Shown here: positions 1-8,827 of the stretch, in pieces | Layout of the letters: every line of letters starts with the position of its first letter | Numbering within the stretch: position 1 is the first letter of the stretch | Source of the DNA: Aeromonas finlandensis | Lineage (GTDB): Bacteria > Pseudomonadota > Gammaproteobacteria > Enterobacterales > Aeromonadaceae | Assembly (NCBI RefSeq): GCF_000764645.1 | Contig: NZ_JRGK01000274.1 | Location: 1-63,430, forward strand | DNA: 63,430 bases | Reading direction: 5' to 3' | The notes under the pieces: generated by a model | Told to the model about the DNA's origin: nothing | Database searches by the model: none | The model's input: the letters and a program-made list of their open reading frames with translations, nothing else | Program-made: the position numbers and the translations under genes

Positions 1-582
1 TTCGATGCCCGGGATGTGGCAGCAATGAGCGGGGTGGCTGCCACCCTGCCATCCCTCGATCTGCTGATCCTCAACGCAGGCAACTGCGAGTACATGGATG
101 TTGGCGAGGGGTTTGACAGCGAGCTGTTTGCCCGGGTGATCGACACCAATCTGACCGCCACCGGTCATGCGCTGGCCGCCTTCTTGCCGCTGCTAGGGGC
201 GGGATCCCGGCTGGCCATCGTCAGCTCGTCGGTGAGCTGGCTGCCGCTGCCGCGGGCCGAGGCGTATGGCGCCTCCAAGGCGGCCCTCGACTATCTGGCG
301 GATGCCTTGCGCCTCGATTTGGCCAGCAAAGGGATCGGGGTGACCCTGATCCGCCCCGGCTTTGTCCAGACGCCGCTTACCGCCAAAAATGATTTTCCCA
401 TGCCTTGTCTGGTGACGGTGGAAGAGGCCTCTCGCGCCATCATGGACGGGCTGACCGCTGGTCGTCACCAGATCCACTTTCCCCGCCGTTTCATCTGGTT
501 GCTGCGCCTGCTTGGCGCGCTGCCGGTGGGGCTCTGGCTGCGCCTTGGCCGCGCACTCGTATCGAAAGGAAGCCATTCATGA
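1..582 (+). CDS. Short-chain dehydrogenase/reductase, 5' end outside window
   Basis: The frame is open from base 1, so the N-terminal Rossmann glycine motif lies outside the window. What remains has the family's NAG motif (LNAGN, about 20 residues in), a serine stretch (IVSSSVS) and the catalytic YxxxK (YGASK). The C-terminal tail is hydrophobic and basic (WLLRLLGALPVG), suggesting membrane contact. The stop overlaps the next start (ATGA), so it belongs to the operon running to about 5623. It is an NAD(P)-dependent oxidoreductase. The substrate is unknown, but its company (FAD oxidoreductase, CFA-like methyltransferase) suggests a lipid-related step; that part is inference. Confidence 0.85.
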   Translation, partial: FDARDVAAMSGVAATLPSLDLLILNAGNCEYMDVGEGFDSELFARVIDTNLTATGHALAAFLPLLGAGSRLAIVSSSVSWLPLPRAEAYGASKAALDYLADALRLDLASKGIGVTLIRPGFVQTPLTAKNDFPMPCLVTVEEASRAIMDGLTAGRHQIHFPRRFIWLLRLLGALPVGLWLRLGRALVSKGSHS

Positions 583-1838
583 AGAAAAAGATCGCCATCG
601 TCGGTTCAGGGATCTCGGGGCTCACCGCCGGTTTTCTGCTCCACAAACTCCATGACATTACCCTGTTCGAGGCGGCGCCGATGCTGGGTGGTCACACCGC
701 CACCGTCGATGTGAATCTGGCTGGCCGCAGCTATGCCATCGATACCGGCTTTATCGTCTTCAACGATCGCACCTACCCCAACTTCTTGAAGTTGCTGGCG
801 CGGATCGGCATGGCGCAGCAACCGGCCGAGATGAGCTTCTCGGTGAAGAGCCCGGAGGGGCTGGAGTACAACGGCCACAACCTCGATACCCTGTTTGCCC
901 AGCGCAGCAATCTCTTGAGTCCGCGCTTTTACGGCTTTGTCGCCGAGATTTTGCGGTTCAACCGGGAGGCTCGGGCTTGGCTGGCGGATGGTCAGCATCA
1001 GGGGGCTGGCCCCGAGCTGACCCTGGGGGACTTTCTGCTGGCGGGGGAGTTTAGCGACTACTTCGCCCGCCACTATATCTTGCCGATGGGAGCTGCGATC
1101 TGGTCATCGACCCTGGCCGATATGCGCGCGTTCCCCCTTGGCTTCTTCCTGCGCTTTTTTGCCAACCACGGCCTGCTCGATGTGGCCAATCGCCCCCAGT
1201 GGTACGTGATCCCGGGTGGATCGCGGGAATATATCGGCCCCCTTACGGCGGGTTGGCAGTCGCAGATCCGCCTCGCCTGTCCGGTGCAGAGTGTGCGGCG
1301 GGACGCGGACGGCGTGGTGATCCAGAGCAGTTACGGCGAGGAGCAGTTTGACGAGGTGATCTTCGCCTGCCACAGCGATCAGGCGCTGGCGCTGCTGGCG
1401 GATCCCGGCGAGCAGGAGCAGGCTATTCTCGGCGACATGCCCTATCAGGCTAACGATGTCTGGCTCCATACCGATGCGCGCTGCCTGCCAACCCGCCGCA
1501 AGGCATGGGCCAGCTGGAACTATCAGCTCGATGGCAACGACGAGGCGCGGCCGCTGGTGAGCTACAACATGAACATCCTGCAGGGGGTGAACTCGCCGGA
1601 GCCCTTCTGCGTCAGTCTCAATCCCAAGGGCAAGGTGGATGAGAGCAAGGTGCTGCGCCGCTTCGTCTACCACCATCCGGTGTTCAACCAGGCCTCCATC
1701 GCCGCCCAGCAGCGGCGCGCGGAGATCTGCGGCCAGCAGCATACCCACTTCTGCGGGGCCTACTGGTACAACGGCTTCCACGAGGATGGGGTGCGCAGTG
1801 CGCTGGACGTCGCCCAGCGCTTCGGGGCCGAGCTATGA
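579..1838 (+). CDS. FAD/NAD(P)-binding amine-oxidase-like protein
   Basis: 419 residues. The start is the ATG overlapping the upstream stop; longer readings run into the preceding gene. The N-terminus carries the dinucleotide-binding motif (IAIVGSGISGL, residues 5-15) followed by an acidic end to the second beta strand (LFEAAP) and GGHTATV, typical of the flavin monoamine oxidase/phytoene desaturase superfamily. Proteins of this type regularly sit beside DUF1365 and CFA-synthase-like genes in Proteobacteria. Flavoenzymes of this general class can desaturate or oxidise fatty chains, so a role on phospholipid acyl chains is plausible but inferred. It overlaps the next gene by four bases. Confidence 0.85.
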   Translation: MKKKIAIVGSGISGLTAGFLLHKLHDITLFEAAPMLGGHTATVDVNLAGRSYAIDTGFIVFNDRTYPNFLKLLARIGMAQQPAEMSFSVKSPEGLEYNGHNLDTLFAQRSNLLSPRFYGFVAEILRFNREARAWLADGQHQGAGPELTLGDFLLAGEFSDYFARHYILPMGAAIWSSTLADMRAFPLGFFLRFFANHGLLDVANRPQWYVIPGGSREYIGPLTAGWQSQIRLACPVQSVRRDADGVVIQSSYGEEQFDEVIFACHSDQALALLADPGEQEQAILGDMPYQANDVWLHTDARCLPTRRKAWASWNYQLDGNDEARPLVSYNMNILQGVNSPEPFCVSLNPKGKVDESKVLRRFVYHHPVFNQASIAAQQRRAEICGQQHTHFCGAYWYNGFHEDGVRSALDVAQRFGAEL

Positions 1839-2617
1839 ACAGCGCCACCGTGGCCACCGAACATGAGCGTGCCGACGAACTGGCTGGCGTCACCAGTGCC
1901 ATCTGGCAGGGATCGGTGCGCCACCGCCGTTTTGCACCGCGGGCCCACGCCTTCTCCTACAGCCTCTTTATGCTGGGACTGGATCTCGACGAGCTACCGC
2001 AGCTTGATCAGGGGCGCTGGTTCGGGGTGGAGCGAGCGGGGCTGCTCTCGTTTCATCGCCATGACTATCTCAAAGGCAGCGAGGGGAGCCTCAAGCAGGC
2101 GGTGTGGCAGAAGGTGAGCGAACTGGGTGGCGATGCCGAGCCCGAGGGGCGGGTGCTGCTGCTCGGCAATGTCCGTTGTCTGGGGTTCTACTTCAGCCCG
2201 GTCAACTTCTACTTCTGCTACCGGCAGGGAGAGGCGCGCTATCTGCTGGCGGAGGTGTCGAACACCCCCTGGAACGAGCGTCACTACTATCTGCTGGATC
2301 TGGCAGCGCTGGCCCCCCATGACAAGGATTTTCACGTCTCCCCGTTTATGGGGCTGGCGATGCGTTACCACTGGCGCATCAGGCCGCCCGCGCAGGAGAC
2401 ACTGATCCACATCGAGAGTCATCCCGTATCCGGTGAAGCCAAGCTGTTTGACGCCACCCTGGCGCTCACGCGCGAACCGCTGTCGCGCAAGGGGCTGGTG
2501 GCTCTGCTGGCCCGCTGGCCATGGATGACCATGAAGGTACTGCTCGGGATCTACTGGCAGGCCCTTCGTCTTTTTATCAAACGAACACCGATATTTACCC
2601 ATCCGGAGAGCCGCTAA
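1835..2617 (+). CDS. DUF1365 family protein
   Basis: 260 residues, starting with an ATGA overlap on the upstream gene and ending with a TAATG-type overlap on the next. It has the family's opening (GSVRHRRFAPRAHAFSY) and the conserved middle (NPVNFYF-like: SPVNFYFCYR). There is no signal peptide and no clear membrane segment. The biochemical function of DUF1365 is not established to my knowledge. It almost always occurs between an FAD oxidoreductase and a CFA-synthase-like methyltransferase, as here, so it probably acts in the same lipid-modification pathway. The family call is firm; the role is inferred only from context. Confidence 0.85.
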   Translation: MNSATVATEHERADELAGVTSAIWQGSVRHRRFAPRAHAFSYSLFMLGLDLDELPQLDQGRWFGVERAGLLSFHRHDYLKGSEGSLKQAVWQKVSELGGDAEPEGRVLLLGNVRCLGFYFSPVNFYFCYRQGEARYLLAEVSNTPWNERHYYLLDLAALAPHDKDFHVSPFMGLAMRYHWRIRPPAQETLIHIESHPVSGEAKLFDATLALTREPLSRKGLVALLARWPWMTMKVLLGIYWQALRLFIKRTPIFTHPESR

Positions 2618-3873
2618 TGGAACTTGCTCAATCAACCCTCTCTGCCTCTTTCATCGACAAGGGGGCAAGACAACTGCTGCTCAATCTGCTGGGTCGCCTC
2701 GAACATGGCCAGCTGCTGCTGCGGGATGGCGGTGAGCGCCACAGCTTTGGCGTGGCGGGCACCGATCTGCATGCTGAACTGGTGGTGCAGGATCCGGCCT
2801 TCTATCGCCGCCTGCTGCTGGGTGGCAGCATCGCCGCCGGAGAAACCTGGGTGGAGGGGCTCTGGACCAGCCCGGATCCGGTGGCGCTGGTGCGGCTGCT
2901 GGCCCGCAATCTGACTTTGCTCGACTCCCTTGAACGGCGCCTCGGTTGGCTCAGTTTTCCCTTCAACAAGGTGCGCCACTGGCTCAATCGAAATACCTTG
3001 ACCGGTTCGCGCTCCAACATCGCCGCCCACTACGATCTCGGCAATACCCTCTATCAGGGTTTTCTCGACAGCCATATGCAGTACTCGAGCGCCATCTATC
3101 CGAGCGCCGAGGCCACCCTGGAAGAGGGGCAGCAGGCCAAGCTGCGCACCATCTGCGAGCGACTGGCGCTGGGACCTGACGACCATCTGCTGGAGATCGG
3201 CACCGGCTGGGGCGGCCTCGCCGTCTATGCCGCCCGCCACTATGGCTGCCGGGTGACCACCACGACTATCTCCCGGGCCCAACATGACTATGCCAAGGAG
3301 TGGATTGCGCGGGAGGGGCTGGGGGATCGCATCACCTTGCTGCTGGAGGATTACCGCAAGCTGGAGGGGACGTATGACAAGCTGGTCTCCATCGAGATGA
3401 TCGAGGCGGTGGGTCACGCCTTCCTGCCCGACTATTTCCGCCAGTTGTCACGGCTGCTCAAGCCCGGTGGTCGCCTGCTCATCCAGGCCATCACCATCGC
3501 CGATCAGCGCCATGCCCAGTATCTGCGCGGGGTTGATTTCATCCAGCGCTACATCTTCCCCGGTGGCTGCCTGCCGAGTGTCTCCCAGATGGCGGGTTTG
3601 CTGGCGCGGGAGACCGACATGCAGCTGGTGCGGTTGCACGATCACGGCCATCACTATGCCCGCACCCTGGCTCACTGGTGCGATCGCTTTCTGGCGCTGG
3701 CGCCCGAGCTGCCCAAGCTCGGTTACAGCCAGGATTTCATCCGGTTGTGGCACTTCTACTTCGCCTATTGCGAGGGGGGATTCTGGGAGCGCACCATCAG
3801 TCTGGTGCAGCTGGAGGCCGCCAAGCCGGGGCCCGCTGGCTGGTCGGGTGATGTGCCAGTAAGCGGTCACTGA
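2617..3873 (+). CDS. cfa: Cyclopropane-fatty-acid-synthase-like SAM methyltransferase
   Basis: 418 residues from the ATG that shares a base with the preceding stop. The C-terminal two thirds is a class I SAM methyltransferase: motif I LLEIGTGWGGLA at about residues 190-202, then VTTTTISRAQ and SIEMIEAVGH, which match the CFA synthase family. The N-terminal third is the family's lipid-interaction domain. Such enzymes transfer a methylene or methyl group from S-adenosylmethionine to unsaturated phospholipid acyl chains at the inner membrane. Being co-operonic with an FAD oxidoreductase and DUF1365 resembles clusters that make methylated unsaturated or furan fatty acids rather than plain cyclopropanes, so the exact product is open. 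Confidence 0.88.
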   Translation: MELAQSTLSASFIDKGARQLLLNLLGRLEHGQLLLRDGGERHSFGVAGTDLHAELVVQDPAFYRRLLLGGSIAAGETWVEGLWTSPDPVALVRLLARNLTLLDSLERRLGWLSFPFNKVRHWLNRNTLTGSRSNIAAHYDLGNTLYQGFLDSHMQYSSAIYPSAEATLEEGQQAKLRTICERLALGPDDHLLEIGTGWGGLAVYAARHYGCRVTTTTISRAQHDYAKEWIAREGLGDRITLLLEDYRKLEGTYDKLVSIEMIEAVGHAFLPDYFRQLSRLLKPGGRLLIQAITIADQRHAQYLRGVDFIQRYIFPGGCLPSVSQMAGLLARETDMQLVRLHDHGHHYARTLAHWCDRFLALAPELPKLGYSQDFIRLWHFYFAYCEGGFWERTISLVQLEAAKPGPAGWSGDVPVSGH

Positions 3874-3875
3874 CC

Positions 3876-4352
3876 ATGTGGCAGTGGGCTCACCTGCTGG
3901 GGTTCAACCTCTACTGGTTGCTGGCGGTGAAGTGGCAGCAGCCGGGCCCGCTGCTGGCAATGTTGCTGCTGCACTTTCTCTTCTCACCCAGCCGCCAGCG
4001 TGACTGGCGGCTGCTCCCTATCGCGGTTGCCGGCTGTCTGCTGGATGTCCTGCTCTGGCAGCTCGGCCTGTTCCGGTTTCCTTCCGGTTTTCCCCTCTGG
4101 CTGGTGCTGCTCTGGCTTGGTTTTGCTCTCACCCTCTCCCATGGATTGCGCTGGCTGTTGCGCTTGCCTTGCTGGCAGCAGGCGCTGTTTGGCGTGTTTG
4201 GCGGCGCCTCCTCCTATGTGGCGGGGGCCGCCATGGGGGCAGTACACTTACCCTGGGGCATCTGGATCAGTACGGCGCTGCTGGCAGTGATCTGGATGTG
4301 GTGGTTACCCGTACTCCTGTGGGTAATGGTCAAGCTGGAGGGTGAGTCATGA
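3876..4352 (+). CDS. DUF2878 family inner-membrane protein
   Basis: 158 residues, very hydrophobic and Trp/Leu rich, with about five predicted membrane helices (for example residues 5-30, 45-65, 68-88, 95-118 and 125-150). It starts two bases after the upstream stop and its own stop overlaps the next ATG, so translation is probably coupled. DUF2878 proteins recur in CFA-like clusters of Vibrio, Shewanella and Aeromonas. The function is unknown. The position suggests a membrane partner of the lipid-modifying enzymes, which is an inference. Confidence 0.75.
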   Translation: MWQWAHLLGFNLYWLLAVKWQQPGPLLAMLLLHFLFSPSRQRDWRLLPIAVAGCLLDVLLWQLGLFRFPSGFPLWLVLLWLGFALTLSHGLRWLLRLPCWQQALFGVFGGASSYVAGAAMGAVHLPWGIWISTALLAVIWMWWLPVLLWVMVKLEGES

Positions 4353-4570
4353 CAAACACCTTTTCGACCGACTCGTTGCTTTTTTCCAAATGGACCAAAG
4401 AGAGCCAGCATGAGCTGACTGATCGATTCTATCTGGTGGTTGCCTGCCAGCGGGATGCGCAGGGGCAGCTGGTGCAGGTGGTGATGCAGGATATCAATAC
4501 CCTGCAGGAACAGGAGATGGATTGGCATGAACTGGAAGACCCCAACCACTGGCATATGGGGTGGAATTAA
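4349..4570 (+). CDS. Small Trp-rich protein (TIGR02450-like)
   Basis: 73 residues, starting in an ATGA overlap with the DUF2878 gene. The layout fits the small Trp-rich family: LLFSKWT near residue 10, a beta-rich middle (FYLVVACQRDA), then MDWHELED and a C-terminal HWHMGWN. No signal peptide or membrane helix. The function is not known. The 3' end overlaps the next gene by 44 bases in another frame. The family assignment is from memory of the motif spacing and should be taken as probable. Confidence 0.68.
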   Translation: MTNTFSTDSLLFSKWTKESQHELTDRFYLVVACQRDAQGQLVQVVMQDINTLQEQEMDWHELEDPNHWHMGWN

Positions 4571-5069
4571 CCCGCTGCTGCTGGCGTTTACGCTCTTTGC
4601 TGCAACCGCGGTGCAGGCTTCTGCCGCCCCCTGGCAGCAGCTGCGCCCGGTCGGGCAGGGGGAGATGAACTGGCTCTGGTTCAAGCTCTACGATGCCACC
4701 CTCTACAGCGTGAGCGGGCGCTATCAGCCCGGCCACTATCCACAGGCACTGACCCTCACCTATGCCCGATCCATTGAGCGGGAAGATCTGCTGAGCGCCA
4801 CCGCCGCCGAGTGGCAGCGGCTTGGTCTTGGCACTGATGCAGAGCGTCAGCGCTGGCTCGGCCAACTTGCTGCGCTCTGGCCTGATGTGCAGGCGGGCGA
4901 CCGGCTCACCTTCTATGTCGACAAGGGCGGAGCAGGCCACTTCTGGTGGCAGGATAAGCCCCTCGGCACTCTGGCCGATCCACAATTCTCGGCCGCTTTT
5001 CTCGCCATCTGGCTGGCTGACAACAGCCGCGATCCCGCCCTGACCCGCCGCCTGCGTGGCCAACCCTGA
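4527..5069 (+). CDS. Exported chalcone-isomerase-like protein
   Basis: 180 residues. An N-terminal signal sequence (hydrophobic run LLLAFTLFAATAV, cleavage near ASAAP) is followed by a domain with WFKLYDATLYS, typical of the bacterial chalcone-isomerase-like family. It overlaps the upstream small gene by 44 bases; no later in-frame ATG keeps the signal peptide, so the overlap looks real. Bacterial members usually lack flavonoid chemistry, and a related fold binds fatty acids in plants, so a periplasmic lipid-binding role is conceivable. It precedes the DUF3833 lipoprotein by a few bases. Confidence 0.75.
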   Translation: MNWKTPTTGIWGGINPLLLAFTLFAATAVQASAAPWQQLRPVGQGEMNWLWFKLYDATLYSVSGRYQPGHYPQALTLTYARSIEREDLLSATAAEWQRLGLGTDAERQRWLGQLAALWPDVQAGDRLTFYVDKGGAGHFWWQDKPLGTLADPQFSAAFLAIWLADNSRDPALTRRLRGQP

Positions 5070-5083
5070 ACATGGAGTCTTTG

Positions 5084-5623
5084 ATGTCCTTTTATCGTGC
5101 ATACCGCTTGTTGCTGTTGCTCCCCTTTTTGCTGCTGAGTGGCTGTGGTGCCAGTCTCGATGACTATCGTGGGCAGGGGCCGAACTGGGATCTCGCCCGT
5201 TTCTTCAACGGCAAACTGGTGGCTCACGGCCTGGTGACCGACCGCAGCGGCGAAGTGACCAGTCGCTTTCGGGTCGAGATGGTGGGTCGTTGGAAGGACG
5301 GCAAGGGAGAGCTGTTCGAGCAGTTCTACTTTGATGATGGCCGCCAGCAGACCCGTACCTGGTATCTGAGCAATGGCGATGATGGTCATTGGCGCGGTAC
5401 TGCTTCCGATGTGGTGGGGGAGGCGATGGGTAAAAGCCAAGGGTTTGCCCTCAACTGGCGTTACCAGCTTGATCTGGCGTTGCCGGATGGCGAGGTGGTG
5501 CGGGTGAGCTTCGATGACTGGATGTATCTGCTGGATGAGGATCGCCTGATCAACCGCGCCACCATCAGCAAGTTCGGCATCGATCTGGGGGAGGTGATCC
5601 TCTACATCGAACGTCAGCTCTGA
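5084..5623 (+). CDS. DUF3833 family lipoprotein
   Basis: 179 residues from the ATG at 5084, chosen because GGAG lies about eight bases before it; another in-frame ATG at 5072 is possible. The N-terminus is a lipoprotein signal (LLLLLPFLLLSGC, lipobox LSGC), and no Asp follows the Cys, favouring outer-membrane sorting. The mature part (FFNGKLVAHGLV, FDDWMYLLDED) matches DUF3833, a family that sits next to chalcone-isomerase-like and CFA-like genes. The function is unknown. It is the last gene of the operon, followed by a strong hairpin terminator. Confidence 0.8.
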   Translation: MSFYRAYRLLLLLPFLLLSGCGASLDDYRGQGPNWDLARFFNGKLVAHGLVTDRSGEVTSRFRVEMVGRWKDGKGELFEQFYFDDGRQQTRTWYLSNGDDGHWRGTASDVVGEAMGKSQGFALNWRYQLDLALPDGEVVRVSFDDWMYLLDEDRLINRATISKFGIDLGEVILYIERQL

Positions 5624-5649
5624 CGGCTAATGCAAGATAACAGCCAGTA

Positions 5650-5674
5650 AAAAGCGCGCCGAGGGCGCGCTTTT
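5650..5674. terminator. Bidirectional rho-independent terminator
   Basis: An 11-bp perfect stem (AAAAGCGCGCC with GGCGCGCTTTT) around a GAG loop, with A-runs on the left and T-runs on the right. It lies between the convergent DUF3833 gene and nqrM and can serve both. Confidence 0.9.
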
Positions 5675-5696
5675 GTTTACCGAAAGGTCAGGGTCA

Positions 5697-5921
5697 TCAG
5701 ATGATCCGGTTATCTTCCAGCATCTTGCGACGGGCCTCTTCCTTGGCCATCTTCTTCTTGCGGTTGTCGCAGGGTTCAGGGCAATCGCACTCTTTCTCGA
5801 TGCCGACGCTACCCAGACCGCCGCAGGAGCCGGAGATGGTCTTCTTCTGGAAGATGTAACCGATAGCCATGGCGGCTATCACCAGCATGAATACCCCGAA
5901 GGTGATCAGAAAAATCTGCAT
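5697..5921 (-). CDS. nqrM: Na+-NQR maturation protein NqrM (DUF539)
   Basis: 74 residues with one N-terminal membrane helix (residues 3-23) and cysteines at 33, 45, 47 and 51 in the pattern GSCGG and ECDCPEPC. NqrM is needed to deliver or insert iron at the Cys-ligated centre between NqrD and NqrE; Cys33 is, as I recall, the position shown to be essential in Vibrio. It is the last gene of the nqr operon, nine bases after apbE. Length and spacing match the canonical arrangement. Confidence 0.93.
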   Translation of the reverse strand: MQIFLITFGVFMLVIAAMAIGYIFQKKTISGSCGGLGSVGIEKECDCPEPCDNRKKKMAKEEARRKMLEDNRII

Positions 5922-5930
5922 CTTTACCTC

Positions 5931-6968
5931 TTACTTCTTGACCAGATAGGGCTTGAAGGCATCGGAGTAGGCCTCTTCAAAGCCGTTGTCCGTCTTGGTG
6001 ATCACGAAGATCGCCAGGCCTCGCTCGTTGGCATAGGCCAGGCTCTTCTCGGTCCCCATCACCATAAACACGGTGGCCAGCCCGTCTGCGGTCATGCAGG
6101 AGGGGTGGATCACGGTGACCGACACCAGACGGTGCTGGATCGGCTTGCCGCTGCGCGGATCGATGGTGTGGGAGAAGCGCTGACCATCCAGTTCATAGTA
6201 GTTGCGGTAATCGCCGGAAGTGGCCACCCCGTTGTCACCGGGAACGATCACCTCTTGCACAGTGCCAGTGCCCGCGGTGGGCTTCTCGATGGCCACGCGC
6301 CAGGGGTGACCCTTGCCGTTGACGCCATTGATCCGCAGCTCGCCGCCAATCTCGACCAGATAGTTGCGCGCACCCAGGGACTCCAGATACTCGGCCACCT
6401 TGTCCACACCAAAGCCCTTGGCGATGGCGGAGAGATCGACGTAGAGATCCGGAATGTCTTTTTGCAGGGTGTCGGCATCCACCGAGGTGATGACGTGCAG
6501 GTTACCCAGGCCGGTCTTCTGGCGAGTCTGAGTGATCAGCTCGTCGGAGGGGATCTTGGTCGGCTTCTTGTCCGGGCCAAAGCCCCACAGATTGACCAAG
6601 GGGCCAACGGTGACGTCCAGCGCCCCCTGGCTCTCACGGCCAATGTGAATGGCCTCTGTGACGACCCGAGCGGTGTCACGGGACACCACGATCGGCGTGG
6701 CACTGCGATGCTGGTTGAAGCGCGACAGTTCGGAATCGGGGCGATAGGTCGACATCTGATCGTTGACCCGCTCCAGCAAGACATCGACCTCGGCCTGCAA
6801 TTTGGCCGGATCGCTGATGACGCTGTCCGCCACCTTGATGGAGTAGTAAGTGCCCATGGTGCTACCGGTGATATGGATCTCCGGTTTGGATTGGACCGTT
6901 TCCTGACCGCACCCAGTCAAGAAAAAGGCTAGCCCGAAGGCTAGCCAGGTCTTTACAACACTGTGCAT
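5931..6968 (-). CDS. apbE: FAD:protein FMN transferase ApbE
   Basis: 345 residues with a lipoprotein signal (FGLAFFLTGC, Cys20) placing it on the periplasmic face. Family motifs include GSTMGTYYSI, the DVTVGPLVNLWGFG block, KGFGVDKV and the C-terminal DGLATVFMVMG. ApbE moves FMN from FAD onto a Thr of the (S/T)GAT motif, here in NqrB and NqrC. It lies three bases after nqrF in the operon that encodes its substrates, which makes the flavinyl-transfer role very likely. Confidence 0.95.
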   Translation of the reverse strand: MHSVVKTWLAFGLAFFLTGCGQETVQSKPEIHITGSTMGTYYSIKVADSVISDPAKLQAEVDVLLERVNDQMSTYRPDSELSRFNQHRSATPIVVSRDTARVVTEAIHIGRESQGALDVTVGPLVNLWGFGPDKKPTKIPSDELITQTRQKTGLGNLHVITSVDADTLQKDIPDLYVDLSAIAKGFGVDKVAEYLESLGARNYLVEIGGELRINGVNGKGHPWRVAIEKPTAGTGTVQEVIVPGDNGVATSGDYRNYYELDGQRFSHTIDPRSGKPIQHRLVSVTVIHPSCMTADGLATVFMVMGTEKSLAYANERGLAIFVITKTDNGFEEAYSDAFKPYLVKK

Positions 6969-6971
6969 GGA

Positions 6972-8195
6972 TTAACCACCAAAGTCATCCAACAGGATGT
7001 TTTCGTCTTCAACGCCCAGATCTTTGAGCATGTTGATGACGGCAGCGTTCATCACCGGAGGTCCACACATGTAGAACTCGCAATCTTCCGGTGCCTCGTG
7101 GTTCTTGAGATAGTTCTCGTAGAGCACGTTGTGGATGAAGCCGGTGTAGCCGTCCCAGTTGTCTTCCGGTTGCGGATCAGACAGGGCGACGTTCCAGGTG
7201 AAGTTCTCGTTCTCGGCGGCGAGCATGTCAAAGTCTTCGACATAGAACATTTCGCGCTTGGAGCGGGCACCGTACCAGAAGCTCATCTTGCGCTTGGACT
7301 TCAGGCGACGCAGCTGGTCGAAGATATGGGAACGCATCGGCGCCATACCTGCACCACCACCGATGAATACCATTTCGGCATCGGTCTCTTTGGCGAAGAA
7401 CTCACCGAACGGACCGGAGATAGTCACCTTGTCGCCAGCCTTCAGGCTGAAGATGTAGGAGGACATCTGTCCCGGAGGGGCAGTCCAGTTGCTCGGGGGC
7501 GGGGTCGCGATACGCACGTTCAGCATGATGATGCCGAACTCTTCCGGATAGTTGGCCATGGAGTAGGCACGGATGATCGGCTCATCGACCTTGGACTCCA
7601 GCTCAAAGATCTTGAAGCGATCCCAGTCACCGCGATACTCCTCGGGAATATCGAAGTTCTTGTAGTGCACGTGGTGAGCCGGGGCTTCGATCTGGATATA
7701 ACCACCGGCGCGGAACGGCACGCTCTCGCCATCGGGGATCTGCAGCTTGAGCTCCTTGATGAAGGTCGCCTTGTTATCGTTGGAGATAACAGTACATTCC
7801 CACTTCTTCACCCCGAAGATCTCTTCCGGCAGTTCGATATCCATGTCGGATCGAACGGTGACCTGACAGGCCAGACGCTCGCCGTGACGGGCTTCGCCCT
7901 TGCTGATGTGATCCAGTTCGGTCGGCAGAATGTCGCCGCCACCGGATTTCACTCGTACCTTGCACTGGCCACAGGAGCCACCACCACCGCACGCGGAGGA
8001 GATGAAGATACCGTTGCCGGCCAGCACGCCGAGCAGCTTGCCACCGGCCGGGCTGGTCACAGCCTTGGCCGGGTCACCGTTGATGCTGATTGTCACGTCG
8101 CCCGCGGTCACCAGCTTGGACTTGGCGAACAGAATGACTGCCACCAGTGCCAGCAGGATCACGGTAAACATGACCACACCCAAAATAATTTCCAT
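6972..8195 (-). CDS. nqrF: Na+-translocating NADH:quinone reductase subunit F
   Basis: 407 residues. An N-terminal helix (3-24) anchors it. A 2Fe-2S ferredoxin domain follows with cysteines 69, 75, 78 and 110 ([11 protein letters not shown] and LACQ), then an FAD domain (RAYSMANYP) and an NADH-binding domain ([24 protein letters not shown]). It oxidises NADH and passes electrons into the sodium pump. All key residues are present and the length is standard. Confidence 0.97.
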   Translation of the reverse strand: MEIILGVVMFTVILLALVAVILFAKSKLVTAGDVTISINGDPAKAVTSPAGGKLLGVLAGNGIFISSACGGGGSCGQCKVRVKSGGGDILPTELDHISKGEARHGERLACQVTVRSDMDIELPEEIFGVKKWECTVISNDNKATFIKELKLQIPDGESVPFRAGGYIQIEAPAHHVHYKNFDIPEEYRGDWDRFKIFELESKVDEPIIRAYSMANYPEEFGIIMLNVRIATPPPSNWTAPPGQMSSYIFSLKAGDKVTISGPFGEFFAKETDAEMVFIGGGAGMAPMRSHIFDQLRRLKSKRKMSFWYGARSKREMFYVEDFDMLAAENENFTWNVALSDPQPEDNWDGYTGFIHNVLYENYLKNHEAPEDCEFYMCGPPVMNAAVINMLKDLGVEDENILLDDFGG

Positions 8196-8227
8196 CTATC
8201 GTTCCTTTCTGATTGCAGGAAAGCCGA

Positions 8228-8824
8228 TTACAGGGAGATACCAGAGAAGGACATGAAGCCCAGCGCCATCAGGCCGGCGGTGATGAAGGTGATGCCCAGA
8301 CCACGCAGGCCTTCCGGAACATCGGAGTACTTCATCTTCTCGCGGATACCTGCCAGCGCAACGATCGCCAGCATCCAGCCTGCCCCTGAACCCACGCCAT
8401 AGACCACAGACTCGACGAAGTTGTAGTCACGCTGCACCATGAAGGAGACGCCACCGAAGATGGCACAGTTCACGGTGATGAGCGGCAGGAAGATGCCCAG
8501 GGCGTTGTAGAGAGCCGGGAAGTACTTGTCCAGCGCCATCTCCAGGATCTGTACCAGTGCTGCAATCACACCGATGAAGGTGATGAAGCTCAGGAAGCTC
8601 AGATCCAGACCGGATACCAGAGCGCCATCTTTAAGCACGTAGTTGTAGATCAGGTTGTTGGCAGGAACCGCGATGGTCTGCACCACAATAACGGCAATAC
8701 CCAGACCCATGGAGGTCTTTACCTTCTTGGACACCGCCAGGAAGGTACACATCCCCAGGAAGAAGGAGAGTGCCAGGTTTTCGATGAAGATCGATTTAAT
8801 CAACAGACTCAGATAGTGTTCCAT
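8228..8824 (-). CDS. nqrE: Na+-translocating NADH:quinone reductase subunit E
   Basis: 198 residues, six predicted membrane helices. The [21 protein letters not shown] opening ([14 protein letters not shown]) and NCAIFGG contain the two cysteines that help ligate the iron centre shared with NqrD. Family-typical length. It lies three bases after nqrD and 32 bases before nqrF. Confidence 0.97.
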   Translation of the reverse strand: MEHYLSLLIKSIFIENLALSFFLGMCTFLAVSKKVKTSMGLGIAVIVVQTIAVPANNLIYNYVLKDGALVSGLDLSFLSFITFIGVIAALVQILEMALDKYFPALYNALGIFLPLITVNCAIFGGVSFMVQRDYNFVESVVYGVGSGAGWMLAIVALAGIREKMKYSDVPEGLRGLGITFITAGLMALGFMSFSGISL

Positions 8825-8827
8825 ACC

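Noticed and set aside
6963..8402. 479-codon plus-strand open frame
   Set aside because: Antisense to nqrF and the end of nqrE.
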